This document shows positions 1-9,330 of a stretch of DNA of 64,000 bases, in pieces. Numbering within the stretch: position 1 is the stretch's first letter; each line of letters opens with the position of its first letter. Under the pieces are notes generated by a model, which worked only from the letters and a program-made list of their open reading frames with translations, ran no database searches and was not told where the DNA came from. The position numbers and the translations under genes are program-made. This DNA comes from Nocardia amamiensis NBRC 102102 (lineage in GTDB: Bacteria > Actinomycetota > Actinomycetes > Mycobacteriales > Mycobacteriaceae), in contig NZ_BDBA01000064.1 of NCBI RefSeq assembly GCF_001612745.1, positions 1 through 64,000 on the forward strand. Direction: 5' to 3'.

Positions 1-650
<650 letters not shown>

Positions 651-1052
651 TTACTTTGCCCCTCCCTTCCGGCGGTTACGAGTGGATCCACCGGCGGTGG
701 GGATGCTCTCGACCTCGATGGTGATGTGGCTGGTGCGCTTGCGAATGCGGAACGCACGGCCCTGGGCACGCGGCTGGAACCGCTTCATGGTGGCGCCCTC
801 GTCGACGTAAGCCGTCGAGATGACCAGCGTGGCCGGGTTCAGGCCGAGGTTGTTCTCGGCGTTGGCCGCAGCACTGGCGACGACCTTGGCGACCGGCTCG
901 CTCGCGGCCTGGGGCGCGAACTTCAGCAGGGCGAGGGCGTCCTCGACACGCTTGCCGCGGACCAGGTCCACGACACGGCGTGCCTTCATCGGGGTGACGC
1001 GAACGTACTTGGCGGTCGCGCGCGCAGTCGGGTTCTGAGTCTCAGTCGTCAT
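651..1052 (-). CDS. rplV: 50S ribosomal protein L22
   Basis: Large-subunit protein L22, 133 aa, which binds 23S rRNA and reaches into the peptide exit tunnel. The family core is seen as [19 protein letters not shown] near the N-terminus. The tunnel-loop and C-terminal region includes [22 protein letters not shown]. Length is normal for an actinobacterial L22 with a short Ser/Gly/Lys tail. Its ATG overlaps the rpsS stop codon by 4 bp (ATGA) and its stop abuts the rpsC start, so the three genes look translationally coupled. Confidence 0.97.
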   Translation of the reverse strand: MTTETQNPTARATAKYVRVTPMKARRVVDLVRGKRVEDALALLKFAPQAASEPVAKVVASAAANAENNLGLNPATLVISTAYVDEGATMKRFQPRAQGRAFRIRKRTSHITIEVESIPTAGGSTRNRRKGGAK

Positions 1053-1330
1053 CGCCGCTTGCTCTTCCGGTCTTCCTTGACGTGGCTCTTGAACGTCCTG
1101 GTCGGCGCGAACTCACCGAGCTTGTGCCCGACCATGTTGTCCGAGATGAACACCGGCACATGCTTGCGACCGTCGTGGACGGCGAAGGTGTGCCCGATGA
1201 AATCGGGGATGATGGTCGAACGACGCGACCAGGTCTTGATGACCTGCTTGGTGCCCTTCTCGTTCTGCACGTCCACCTTCTTGAGGAGGTGGTCGTCGAC
1301 AAACGGGCCTTTCTTGAGGCTGCGTGGCAT
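1049..1330 (-). CDS. rpsS: 30S ribosomal protein S19
   Basis: Small-subunit head protein S19, 93 aa, the standard length. The sequence begins [19 protein letters not shown] and holds the conserved block [21 protein letters not shown] followed by [13 protein letters not shown]. An unusually strong Shine-Dalgarno (GGAGGAGGTAA on the coding strand) precedes the ATG, which fixes the start. It lies 15 bp downstream of rplB and overlaps rplV by 4 bp. Confidence 0.98.
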   Translation of the reverse strand: MPRSLKKGPFVDDHLLKKVDVQNEKGTKQVIKTWSRRSTIIPDFIGHTFAVHDGRKHVPVFISDNMVGHKLGEFAPTRTFKSHVKEDRKSKRR

Positions 1331-1345
1331 TTCTTACCTCCTCCT

Positions 1346-2182
1346 TCAGCGCTTCTTGCCGGTCTTGCGACGGCGGACGATGAGCTTGTCGCTCGGACGG
1401 TTGGGCTTGCGGGTGCGGCCTTCCGGCTGACCCCACGGCGAGACCGGGTGGCGACCACCGGAGGTCTTACCTTCACCACCACCATGCGGGTGGTCGACCG
1501 GGTTCATGACGACACCACGGACCGTGGGGCGGCGACCCTTCCAGCGCATGCGGCCGGCCTTGCCCCAGTTGATGTTCGACTGCTCGGCGTTGCCGACCTC
1601 GCCGACGGTGGCGCGGCAGCGCACGTCGACGCGGCGAATCTCACCGGAGGGCATACGCAGCGTGGCGTACGGACCTTCCTTACCCAGCAGCTGGATGCTC
1701 ATCCCGGCGGAACGGGCCAGCTTGGCGCCGCCGCCCGGACGCAGCTCCACCGCGTGGATGGTGGTACCGGTGGGGATGTTGCGCAGCGGCAGGTTGTTGC
1801 CCGGCTTGATGTCGGCCGTCGGGCCGGACTCGATGCGGGTGCCCTGCGTCACGCCCTTGGGGGCGATGATGTAGCGCTTCTCGCCGTCCACGAAGTGCAG
1901 CAGCGCGATGTTCGCGGTCCGGTTCGGGTCGTACTCGATGTGCGCGACCTTGGCCGGGATGCCGTCCTTGTCCAGGCGACGGAAGTCGATCAGACGGTAG
2001 GCACGCTTGTGACCGCCACCGCGGTGGCGGGTGGTGATCCGGCCGTGGGCGTTGCGGCCGCCGGACTTGCTCAGCGGGCGCAGCAGCGACTTCTCCGGGG
2101 TCGACCGGGTGATCTCGGCGAAGTCCGAGACGCTGGCGCCACGACGGCCCGGCGTTGTCGGCTTGTACTTACGGATTGCCAT
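1346..2182 (-). CDS. rplB: 50S ribosomal protein L2
   Basis: Large-subunit protein L2, 278 aa, needed for subunit joining and for the peptidyl transferase centre region. It starts [15 protein letters not shown]. It carries [18 protein letters not shown] in the N-terminal half and the signature [21 protein letters not shown] near residue 220, including the functionally important His in HPHGGG. Length is typical. It lies between rplW (33-bp gap) and rpsS in the standard S10 operon order. Confidence 0.98.
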   Translation of the reverse strand: MAIRKYKPTTPGRRGASVSDFAEITRSTPEKSLLRPLSKSGGRNAHGRITTRHRGGGHKRAYRLIDFRRLDKDGIPAKVAHIEYDPNRTANIALLHFVDGEKRYIIAPKGVTQGTRIESGPTADIKPGNNLPLRNIPTGTTIHAVELRPGGGAKLARSAGMSIQLLGKEGPYATLRMPSGEIRRVDVRCRATVGEVGNAEQSNINWGKAGRMRWKGRRPTVRGVVMNPVDHPHGGGEGKTSGGRHPVSPWGQPEGRTRKPNRPSDKLIVRRRKTGKKR

Positions 2183-2215
2183 GAGTTCTTCTCTGCTTTC
2201 TGGACTCCCAGGCGC

Positions 2216-2521
2216 TTACGCGACCGGGCCTCCGAAGATCTCGATGGGCTTGCTGTCGGCCGAGATGGTCACGAGCGCGCGCTTGGTGTTCTTGCGCTTG
2301 CCGTAACCGAAGCGGGTCCGCTTGCGCTTGCCCTGACGGTTGGCGGTGTTGACGCTGGTCACCTTCACACCGAAGACCTTCTCCACGGCGATCTTGATCT
2401 GCGTCTTGTTGGAGTCCGGGTGCACCAGGAAGGTGTAGGTGCCTTCCTCGATCAGTCCGTAGGACTTCTCGGAGATGACCGGCGCCAGCAGAATGTCGCG
2501 GGGGTCGGCGATGGTGGTCAC
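2216..2521 (-). CDS. rplW: 50S ribosomal protein L23
   Basis: L23, 101 aa, sits at the tunnel exit and docks trigger factor and SRP. I place the start at a GTG whose first bases overlap the rplD stop codon (GTGA), giving [21 protein letters not shown] longer open frame upstream is only the overlapping rplD region. The conserved N-terminal [14 protein letters not shown] and the [24 protein letters not shown] basic segment match the family, and length is normal for actinobacteria. Confidence 0.95.
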   Translation of the reverse strand: MTTIADPRDILLAPVISEKSYGLIEEGTYTFLVHPDSNKTQIKIAVEKVFGVKVTSVNTANRQGKRKRTRFGYGKRKNTKRALVTISADSKPIEIFGGPVA

Positions 2522-3192
2522 TTGCTCTCCTCCTGTGCAGCCTCGGCCGGGCCGTGCACGAACGCGTTGAGCGCCTCGACGCTGAACACCACGTCGTCGC
2601 TGTTGAGCACGTCGTAGGTGTTGAGCTGGTCCGGAGCGATCGGGTGCACGTTCTGCAGGTTCGCCACGCTCTTCCACGCGGCGAGGTCCTCGCGGCCGAC
2701 CACGACCAGGAACTTCTTGCGGTCCGACAGCTCGGCCAGGAAGGTCTTGGCGGTCTTGGTGGACGGGGTCTGGCCCGCCACCAATTCGGTGATCACGTGG
2801 ATGCGCTCGTTGCGGGCCCGGTCGGACAGGGCGCCACGCAATGCGGCGGCCTTCATCTTCTTGGGCAGGCGCTGGCTGTAGTCGCGCGGCTGCGGGCCGT
2901 GCACGGTGCCACCGCCGACGAACTGCGGCGCGCGGGTCGAACCCTGACGGGCGCGACCGGTGCCCTTCTGCCGGTACGGCTTCTTGCCGCCACCGCGCAC
3001 CTCGCCACGGGTCTTGGTCGCGTGGGTGCCCTGGCGGGCCGCGGCCTGCTGGGCCACGACGACCTGGTGCATCAGCGCGATGTTGGCGGTCGCGTCGAAG
3101 ATCTCCGCGGGGAGCTCGACGGTGCCATTGGTCTTGCCGCCGATCTCCTTGACCGGCAGCGTCAGGTTGGCCTTCTTCTCGAGGCTGGTCAT
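2518..3192 (-). CDS. rplD: 50S ribosomal protein L4
   Basis: L4, 224 aa, binds 23S rRNA, contributes the narrowest part of the exit tunnel and is often an autoregulator of the S10 operon. Seen here are the basic extended loop [20 protein letters not shown] followed by [15 protein letters not shown], which is the family hallmark. The globular part follows, with [17 protein letters not shown]. The ATG overlaps the rplC stop (ATGA) and the stop overlaps the rplW GTG, so the trio is probably translationally coupled. Confidence 0.97.
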   Translation of the reverse strand: MTSLEKKANLTLPVKEIGGKTNGTVELPAEIFDATANIALMHQVVVAQQAAARQGTHATKTRGEVRGGGKKPYRQKGTGRARQGSTRAPQFVGGGTVHGPQPRDYSQRLPKKMKAAALRGALSDRARNERIHVITELVAGQTPSTKTAKTFLAELSDRKKFLVVVGREDLAAWKSVANLQNVHPIAPDQLNTYDVLNSDDVVFSVEALNAFVHGPAEAAQEESK

Positions 3193-3854
3193 GCGTGCGC
3201 ACCACCCTTCACGGCGCTCTTGACGATCACGACGCCGCCCTTGCGACCCGGGATCGCTCCCTTGATCAGCAGCAGGCCGTTCTCGGCATCCACCTTGTGC
3301 ACCGACAGGTTCTGCGTGGTGACCCGGTCGTTACCCATCCGGCCCGACATGCGCATGCCCTTGAACACGCGGCCGGGGGTGGCGCAGCCACCGATCGAAC
3401 CCGGGCGGCGGTGCACGGCCTGCGCACCGTGCGAGGCGCCCTGACCACGGAAGCCGTGGCGCTTCATGGTGCCCGCGAAGCCCTTGCCCTTGCTGGTGCC
3501 GGTCACGTCGACGTAGCTGCCCTCTTCGAACACCTCGGCGCTGATCTCCTGGCCGACCTCGAAGGTGGAGGCGTCCGCGACCCGGATCTCGGCGACGTGG
3601 CGGCGGGGCGTGACACCGGCCTTGGCGAACTGGCCGGAGACCGGCTTGTTCACCTTGCGCGGGTCGATCGCGCCGAACGCGACCTGGACGGCGCTGTAGC
3701 CGTCGCGCTCCACGGTGCGGATCTGGGTGACGACGTTCGGCCCGGCCTTGATGACGGTCACGGGAACGACGCGGTTGTTGTCGTCGAAGACCTGGGTCAT
3801 GCCGAGCTTGGTGCCCAGGATGCCGGCGGCCGGCCTGCTCTTGTTGTCAGTCAT
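3189..3854 (-). CDS. rplC: 50S ribosomal protein L3
   Basis: L3, about 221 aa from the ATG at 3854 ([21 protein letters not shown]). It is a large-subunit assembly initiator near the peptidyl transferase centre. The family block [21 protein letters not shown] and the following [20 protein letters not shown] are clear. An in-frame GTG at 3872 overlaps the rpsJ stop codon and would add six residues. I prefer the ATG because a GGGGA element precedes it and the N-terminus then fits the family better; the GTG cannot be excluded. The 3' end overlaps rplD by 4 bp. Confidence 0.95.
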   Translation of the reverse strand: MTDNKSRPAAGILGTKLGMTQVFDDNNRVVPVTVIKAGPNVVTQIRTVERDGYSAVQVAFGAIDPRKVNKPVSGQFAKAGVTPRRHVAEIRVADASTFEVGQEISAEVFEEGSYVDVTGTSKGKGFAGTMKRHGFRGQGASHGAQAVHRRPGSIGGCATPGRVFKGMRMSGRMGNDRVTTQNLSVHKVDAENGLLLIKGAIPGRKGGVVIVKSAVKGGAHA

Positions 3855-3868
3855 GTCTCGAGTCCCCG

Positions 3869-4174
3869 TCACTGAATGTTGACGTCGACGCTGGCCGGCA
3901 GGTCGATGCGCATGAGCGCGTCCACCGTCTTCGGCGTCGGGTCGAGGATGTCGATAAGGCGCTTGTGCGTCCGCATCTCGAAGTGCTCGCGCGAGTCCTT
4001 GTACTTGTGCGGCGAACGGATGACGCAGTACACGTTCTTCTCGGTCGGCAACGGCACCGGGCCGACGACGCGTGCCCCGGTGCGGGTCACCGTCTCCACG
4101 ATCTTGCGCGCCGATGCGTCGATCGCCTCGTGGTCATAGGCCTTGAGCCTGATGCGGATCTTTTGTCCCGCCAC
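3869..4174 (-). CDS. rpsJ: 30S ribosomal protein S10 / NusE
   Basis: S10, 101 aa, is both a ribosomal head protein and the transcription antitermination factor NusE. The sequence [20 protein letters not shown], the motif [20 protein letters not shown] and [22 protein letters not shown] are diagnostic. It is the first gene of the S10 operon here, and 452 bp without a convincing gene lie upstream and should hold the operon promoter. Length is exactly as expected. Confidence 0.98.
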   Translation of the reverse strand: MAGQKIRIRLKAYDHEAIDASARKIVETVTRTGARVVGPVPLPTEKNVYCVIRSPHKYKDSREHFEMRTHKRLIDILDPTPKTVDALMRIDLPASVDVNIQ

Positions 4175-4626
4175 GCTAAGTGTCCTTTTCTCCGCTTTCC
4201 TTCGTGGTCCGGAAGCCGGCTAGCCAGCCATCTGGACCACCCTCATTTGCACAGCCCGAACACACGAAGACGTCCCAGCCCGAGTGGGTCGAGCCTCTCG
4301 AGACCACGACCGGGCATGCCCGATCCTCGCCGCTGTTCATCTGTCATGGTTCTCCGGTCCACGCGGTCGGGCGTGTCGCCCGTCCGCTCATTCCTCGGCT
4401 CCGGATCGCAAAGCATCTCAGGCCTGGAACACTGTCCCGGACGTACCCACGCCAGAAACCCGGCGAGGTACACAATGGGGTACTGCTCGCCCCGCCCAGC
4501 CATCCGTTTCCCGAGGGGTTACGGACACGGCCCGGTGCAGGGCAACCCGAACAGTATGCCCGAAGCCCCGGCGACACTTCAAATCAGGTGCATACCGAGA
4601 ACTTACTTGCGAGTAAGATACCGCCC
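4175..4626. other. Intergenic region upstream of the S10 operon and the DUF4442 gene
   Basis: This is a 452-bp divergent spacer. It should contain the S10 operon promoter (minus strand) and the promoter of the plus-strand gene at 4627. I see no convincing protein or RNA gene and no promoter I would assert. Two structures stand out. One is a small 6-bp hairpin at 4368-4382 (CGGGCG, loop TGT, CGCCCG). The other is the inverted repeat at 4602-4617, listed separately. Confidence 0.6.
4602..4617. promoter_or_regulatory. Perfect inverted repeat, probable operator
   Basis: CTTACT-TGCG-AGTAAG is a perfect 6-bp inverted repeat with a 4-bp centre, and it ends 9 bp before the ATG of the downstream gene. 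It is AT-rich against a very GC-rich background. The size and symmetry fit a dimeric repressor site (TetR or similar) covering the translation or transcription start. Which protein binds it cannot be told from the window. Confidence 0.55.
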
Positions 4627-5103
4627 ATGACGAACGAGACCGCGACCTATCGCGGCTGGAAGAAGCTGCCGGACAACCGGCTGGGGCACGCCCTGTTCTC
4701 GCTGGGAATGGTGGCTCGGGTGCCGTACTTCGGCACCGTGCTGCCGAACGTGGTCCGACTCGAACCGGGGCTGTGCGAGGTGACCTCACCGAAATGGTTC
4801 GGCATCCACAACCATCTGGGCACGTTTCATGCCATCGCGGCGTGCAACCTGGCCGAGGTCGCGATGGGCATGCTGAGCGAGGCGACCGTGCCCGCGACAC
4901 ACCGGTGGATTCCGAAGGCGATGAACGTGCAGTACCTGGCCAAGGCGGAGACCGGTCTGCGCGCCGTTGCGCAGCTGGCCGAGGTACCCGACTTCGCGAC
5001 CCTCACCGAAGGCCGCGAACTGGTGGTGCCGGTGTCGATCTACGACAAGCACGGCCTGGAGGTCGTGCACGCCGACATCACCACCTGGGTCACGCCCAAG
5101 TAG
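4627..5103 (+). CDS. DUF4442 hotdog-fold protein (putative acyl thioesterase-like)
   Basis: A 158-aa protein beginning MTNETATYRGWKKLPDNRLGH. It resembles the DUF4442 branch of the hotdog superfamily. The central segment FGIHNHLGTFHAIAACNLAE looks like the hotdog helix region in which PaaI-like thioesterases carry HNHxGT-type residues. The protein is about the usual size and has no signal peptide. An inverted repeat directly upstream suggests dedicated repression. Convergent with the lipase gene, with 9 bp between the stop codons. Substrate is unknown; an acyl-CoA thioesterase-like role is family inference only. Confidence 0.75.
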   Translation: MTNETATYRGWKKLPDNRLGHALFSLGMVARVPYFGTVLPNVVRLEPGLCEVTSPKWFGIHNHLGTFHAIAACNLAEVAMGMLSEATVPATHRWIPKAMNVQYLAKAETGLRAVAQLAEVPDFATLTEGRELVVPVSIYDKHGLEVVHADITTWVTPK

Positions 5104-5112
5104 GGCGACCAC

Positions 5113-6048
5113 TCAACACGGCAGGGGGCGCGTGTCGCCGGCGAGTGCCGAGAGAACGGCCGCGGCGGTGCGCGGGTCGGACAGCAATCCGCTGTGGTTG
5201 GCGGCGTTGCCGGGGCAGCCGTCCTGGAGCCAGATGTTGCGGTCGCCCTCGGCGGGGGCGGCGAGCAGGGCGGTGTCCTGCGGGGTGATCACTTCGTCGG
5301 CGCGGGAGGCGATGGCCGTGTACCGGAGACCGGGCACGGTCTCGCCTCCCGCGTTCAGCCGGTTCAGCAGCGGTGACCCGACCACCTGCTGCTGTCCCGG
5401 AGTTCCGTAGACCTGGGCGGCGATCTGCGCGTTGCCCAGGCCGAGCGAGGCCAGGTCCGGATAGGTGCCGCGCAACCCGGCCCAGGTCGAACCGCGATAG
5501 GGCGTTCCCATGGTCACCACCTGCGACACCGCGTCCGCGCCGCGGGCTCGCAGGTACTGCCGGATCACCGTGCCGCCGGTGGAGTGCCCCACCAGCGCCA
5601 CTCGGCTCGCCCCGGTCGCGTTCCGTACCGCTTCCACGACATCGGCGAGCTCCCCGGCCATCCGATCGATGTCGGCCACGCCGTAGACCACACGCCCCTG
5701 CAACGCGGCGCCGATCGGCCCCATGCCGGGCGAGCTGGAACCGGTCTGGCCGCTCACCGCATCGACAACCCCCGGCGCCGCACCGAGATTCGCGGCGAAC
5801 ACGCAGTGCCCCTCAGCCCGCAGCGCGGGTGCGAGCAAGAGGAAACTGCGGACGGCATCGGTGCCCGACCCGTGCAACAGCACCACCGGCTCAGCTCGCG
5901 CATGCGTGGGACGGCAGGACCGATCATTGGCACCGTCCAGCAATGGCAGCTGCGGCGCGGCAACCGCATTCGGCATGTGCAGCACCACCGTGCAGGCGGC
6001 GGCGAGCAGCAGGCCGGCGATACGCGCGGCGTACGAGCGAATAGTCAT
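5113..6048 (-). CDS. Secreted alpha/beta-hydrolase, triacylglycerol lipase type
   Basis: A 311-aa exported serine esterase/lipase. The N-terminus (MTIRSYAARIAGLLLAAACT and on to NAVAAP) is a signal peptide with an AxA-type cleavage region near residue 30. The oxyanion region PVVLLHGSGTD and the nucleophile elbow VALVGHSTGG place the catalytic Ser near residue 155. An Asp in SRADEVITP and a His in NHSGLLSDP complete a plausible triad. Cysteines near both ends could form disulfides after export. The start is 16 bp downstream of the mycolyltransferase stop, so the two are probably one envelope-associated operon. Acylglycerol substrate is inferred from the family. Confidence 0.85.
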   Translation of the reverse strand: MTIRSYAARIAGLLLAAACTVVLHMPNAVAAPQLPLLDGANDRSCRPTHARAEPVVLLHGSGTDAVRSFLLLAPALRAEGHCVFAANLGAAPGVVDAVSGQTGSSSPGMGPIGAALQGRVVYGVADIDRMAGELADVVEAVRNATGASRVALVGHSTGGTVIRQYLRARGADAVSQVVTMGTPYRGSTWAGLRGTYPDLASLGLGNAQIAAQVYGTPGQQQVVGSPLLNRLNAGGETVPGLRYTAIASRADEVITPQDTALLAAPAEGDRNIWLQDGCPGNAANHSGLLSDPRTAAAVLSALAGDTRPLPC

Positions 6049-6064
6049 CCCGAAGTCCCGAGGA

Positions 6065-7069
6065 TCAGATTCCCAGTGGGGCGGACAGCGTTGGCCACGA
6101 GTCCTTCAGCGCGTCTTCCCAATAGCCCCAGGTATGGGTGCCTTCCGGCCGGAAGTTGTATCGCGCGGCGATTCCCAGGCTGTCCAGCCGGGATTTCATA
6201 TTCTGCGAGCAGTAATTGGTCGCTGCCTCGATGACCCCGCCGAGCACGATCTGATTCGAGAAACCCCACGCGCCGGGCAGCGAGTATTTTCCGCCGTACA
6301 CGTCGTAGACACCGGGAAGCCCATTGCCGCTGGAGATGTAGATCGATTTTCCGCGCAGCCCCTCCGCTTGCACGTAGGGATCGTTGGCTCGCCACTGCGG
6401 GTCGTCCGCGGGACCCCACATGTTGTCCATCTCGGCCCATCCCCACTCCTCGACGGTGAGCCGGATGAACTCACGACCCACCGGGTCGCTGGTCTGCGCG
6501 CAACCGCTGTAGGCCGCGACGCTGGAGAACAGGTCACCGGTGGTCGCGGCGAGCGCGAGCGTCGTGGTGCCCGACATCGAGAAGCCGGCCACCGCGTTGC
6601 GTCCGCTGGTCCCGAGATGCGCGTTGATCAGTGGCGGCAGTTCGCTGCTCAGGAATGTCTTCCATTTCTGGCGCCCGAGCCTCGGGTCGTCCTTCTGCCA
6701 GTCCGCGTAGTAGCTGAACATCCCGCCGATCGGCGTGACCGCGTGCACGTTCTTGTCCGAGAGGAATTGCATCGCATCGGTTTTCGTTGCCCAGGTGGAG
6801 CCATCGCTGCCGCCCCCCGCGCCGAGCAGCAGATACAGCACCGGGCGCGGCACACTGGTGTCCGCGGCGCGCTGCACCTCGACCGGGATGTCGAGATCCA
6901 TGGCGGCGGAATGCACCGTCAAGGTCAGAGTGCGAGCGCTGTGCTCCTGCACAGAAACGATAGAAGACTCCGCGGGTGCCGCGTCTGCCTGCGCCGGTAC
7001 GACCGCCGATGCGGCCGCGCCGACGGTGGCGGCGACCAGCACGAGCCAGCGGAGTTGTCTTCCTCTCAT
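6065..7069 (-). CDS. Secreted mycolyltransferase, antigen 85 / esterase D family
   Basis: 334 aa starting MRGRQLRWLVLVAATVGAAA, a signal peptide ending around AQADA. I use the ATG at 7069 because AAGGGG sits 5 bp upstream; an in-frame start 36 bp further out lacks such support. Ag85-type features are the nucleophile motif VAGFSMSGTTT, the block AAYSGCAQTSDPVG, an acidic region ISSGNGLPGVYD and the catalytic-His segment GTHTWGYWEDAL. Family members transfer mycolic acids between trehalose esters and arabinogalactan outside the membrane. About 39% of the sequence runs closely parallel to the second copy at 16512. Leads an operon with the lipase. Confidence 0.88.
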   Translation of the reverse strand: MRGRQLRWLVLVAATVGAAASAVVPAQADAAPAESSIVSVQEHSARTLTLTVHSAAMDLDIPVEVQRAADTSVPRPVLYLLLGAGGGSDGSTWATKTDAMQFLSDKNVHAVTPIGGMFSYYADWQKDDPRLGRQKWKTFLSSELPPLINAHLGTSGRNAVAGFSMSGTTTLALAATTGDLFSSVAAYSGCAQTSDPVGREFIRLTVEEWGWAEMDNMWGPADDPQWRANDPYVQAEGLRGKSIYISSGNGLPGVYDVYGGKYSLPGAWGFSNQIVLGGVIEAATNYCSQNMKSRLDSLGIAARYNFRPEGTHTWGYWEDALKDSWPTLSAPLGI

Positions 7070-7303
7070 GATGCCCCTTATCCAGAATCCCGGAACGCCT
7101 CGCATTCCGAACTCAGGCTATGGTGCGCCGCAAGGCATTTCATGACTGAAGTTGCTGGGCCACTGATTCTGGGGGCACACACGGAATGGAATTCGCGTCG
7201 AGAAGTGATCCGTTTTGTGACGAATATCGCGAGACCCGAATTCCTTGGGCTCGCGTGATCGGAATAGTTGCGCTTTCGTCCGCCCAGCGGATTGAATGCC
7301 TCT

Positions 7304-8494
7304 ATGGGTCTCAGCGCGGTCCGGGAAGTCGATGTGTGCGTGGTCGGACTCGGCCCGGCCGGGCGGGCCCTCGCCCACCGCGCACTGCGGGCCGGGCTGT
7401 CGGTGACCGCGATCGATCCACGTCCCGACCGCTTGTGGCCGCCGACCTACTCCTGCTGGGCGGACGAGTTGCCGGATTGGCTGCCGCCGGGCGCCATCGC
7501 GACCACGATCCCGGAGCCGACGGTCTGGACGAAAACCGAGCATCGCATCGACCGGCCGTACTGTGTGCTGTCCAAACCCGGTCTGCGCGAAGTGCTCCCG
7601 CTCGACGACGCCACCGTCATCGCGGGCCGCGCCACCCGGGTGGACGCGCATGAGGTGGAGCTCGCCGACGGTGCCGTGCACACGGCGGCAGCGGTATTCG
7701 ACACCCGCGGGCTGCCTACCCTCGGACGCCGCAGGGCGGCGAGCGCGCACGGGATCTTCGTCGCCGCCGAGACAGCCGCGCCGATGGTCTCCGATGGCGA
7801 GGGTCTGCTGCTGGACTGGCGGCCGGAGAACGGCGCGGGTCCCGGCGAGCCGCCGTCGTTCCTCTACGCGGTGCCGCTCGGCGACGGCACGGTGATCTTC
7901 GAAGAGACCAGCCTCGGCCTGCGCGGCGGCATGCCGCAGCACGAACTGCGCAAGCGCACGCTCAACCGCCTCGCCACGCACGGCATCCGGCTCACCGGCA
8001 CCGAATCGAGCGAGGCGGCGCACTATCCGCTCGACCAGCCGCCGCCACGCAAAGGCGAGGCGAGGGCCATTCCGTTCGGTTCGCGCGGCGGCATGATGCA
8101 CCCGTGCACCGGCTACAGCGTGGCCGACTCGCTCACGCTGGCCGACACCGCGATCGCCGCGCTGCGCCAGGGCCGCGACCCGATCGCCGAACTATGGCCG
8201 CTACGGGCACGACTCGTGTACTGGATGCGGATGCGCGGCCTCTACGGCCTGGGCAGACTCACCACCGAACAGTCCATCGCCATGTTCGACGCGTTCTTCA
8301 GCGCCTCCCCACGCGGCCAGCGCGCTCTGCTATCCGCGCACGACGACTACACCGCCTTGGGCGCCGTGCTGTTCAACACGGTCGCGCACACCTGGCCGTT
8401 CCGCTGGCGCTACGACCTGGTCGGCTGGACCAACCGGGATCGCTGGCTGGACTACGACTTCGATCAGGCGCCGGTCTCGGCCGCGCGCCGGTAG
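7304..8494 (+). CDS. Lycopene cyclase-like FAD flavoprotein
   Basis: 396 aa from the ATG at 7304 (MGLSAVREVDVCVVGLGPAG). The N-terminal GLGPAGRA nucleotide-binding loop is followed by RPDRLWPPTYSCWADEL, typical of CrtL/CrtY lycopene beta-cyclases that bind FAD. Other family-like segments are FLYAVPLGDGTVIFEETSLGLRGGM and IPFGSRGGMMHPCTGYSVADSL. It would cyclise linear carotenoid ends at the membrane, but no phytoene synthase or desaturase is nearby, so substrate remains inference. Divergent from the mycolyltransferase across 234 bp. Its last 31 bp overlap the convergent ABC permease gene. Confidence 0.85.
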   Translation: MGLSAVREVDVCVVGLGPAGRALAHRALRAGLSVTAIDPRPDRLWPPTYSCWADELPDWLPPGAIATTIPEPTVWTKTEHRIDRPYCVLSKPGLREVLPLDDATVIAGRATRVDAHEVELADGAVHTAAAVFDTRGLPTLGRRRAASAHGIFVAAETAAPMVSDGEGLLLDWRPENGAGPGEPPSFLYAVPLGDGTVIFEETSLGLRGGMPQHELRKRTLNRLATHGIRLTGTESSEAAHYPLDQPPPRKGEARAIPFGSRGGMMHPCTGYSVADSLTLADTAIAALRQGRDPIAELWPLRARLVYWMRMRGLYGLGRLTTEQSIAMFDAFFSASPRGQRALLSAHDDYTALGAVLFNTVAHTWPFRWRYDLVGWTNRDRWLDYDFDQAPVSAARR

Positions 8495-9330
8495 CCGCGG
8501 ATCGCGGGATAGGCGAACACCACCGTCAGCCCGATCACCCAGGCGAGCGTCTTCAGCAGCGGTTCGGCCACCGGGCCGCCGTAGGACAGACCCTTCATCG
8601 CGTCGATGGCGCAGCTCATCGGCTGGTTGCCGACGACGCCTTGCAGCCACGTCGGGTAGACGAACGTCGGGACGAATCCGGAGTTGAAGAACATCAGCAG
8701 GGTGCTGATCAGGCCGATGGTGTTCACCAGCATCACACCCTCCGACATCGTCGCCACCGCGGTGACCAGCACCGCGAACGCCACACCGAACAGCACCGGA
8801 ATGCCGATCAGCGCCAGCGCCGCCAGCGGTCCCTGATCGAATCGGAAGCCGATGGTGAAGCCGACCGCGATCACGAACAGCGTGGTGACCAGCACCCGGA
8901 TCGCCTCGGCGAGCAGCCGCCCGGTCAAGCCGGCCGCGCGATGGACCGGCATGGTCCAGAACCGGCCGAGCAGCCCGGTGAGCTTCTCCATCTTGAAGCC
9001 GAGGGCGCTGACCACCGCACCGGACATGGCCGCGACCAGCGTGATCATCGGAACGGTTCCGTAGACGCTCGGCTGGCCGGTGGCCAGGCTGATCGAGTCG
9101 CCGAGCACGATGCGGAACATCAGCAGGGTGAGCGCCGGATAGAGCAGCGTCTGGATCGTCGTCGCCGGATCGCGCGCCCACACCCGCAGCAGCCGCCCGC
9201 ACTGGATCAGGCTCTGGGTGGCCCAGTTGCGGACCGAACCCTCCGGGCGCGCCGCCACCTCGGGCAGCGCCGTCGGGCCGAGCCGTTCGGCGTCGCCCGC
9301 GGGCACCACGGTCGTCTGCACAGAACTCAT
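8464..9330 (-). CDS. ABC-2 type permease, DrrC-like
   Basis: 288 aa, starting MSSVQTTVVPAGDAERLG. An N-terminal cytosolic segment of about 70 residues is followed by six hydrophobic stretches (for example VPMITLVAAMSGAVVSALGF and GLISTLLMFFNSGFVPTFVY). The motif NSGFVP and a closing FAYPAIRGYRR are typical of DrrB/DrrC-class ABC-2 exporters. It overlaps the upstream permease gene by 4 bp and forms the third cistron of an ATPase-permease-permease set. Its 3' end overlaps the lycopene cyclase gene by 31 bp tail to tail. Substrate unknown; lipid or antibiotic export is the usual role. Confidence 0.88.
   Translation of the reverse strand: MSSVQTTVVPAGDAERLGPTALPEVAARPEGSVRNWATQSLIQCGRLLRVWARDPATTIQTLLYPALTLLMFRIVLGDSISLATGQPSVYGTVPMITLVAAMSGAVVSALGFKMEKLTGLLGRFWTMPVHRAAGLTGRLLAEAIRVLVTTLFVIAVGFTIGFRFDQGPLAALALIGIPVLFGVAFAVLVTAVATMSEGVMLVNTIGLISTLLMFFNSGFVPTFVYPTWLQGVVGNQPMSCAIDAMKGLSYGGPVAEPLLKTLAWVIGLTVVFAYPAIRGYRRAAETGA

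Noticed and set aside
2216..3205. 329-aa extended rplW
   Set aside because: The N-terminal 228 residues are an out-of-frame reading of rplD; the GTG at 2521 gives a normal L23.
4421..4530. Promoter elements for the S10 operon
   Set aside because: Some TTG and TAC-like hexamers occur, but no pair with acceptable spacing convinced me.
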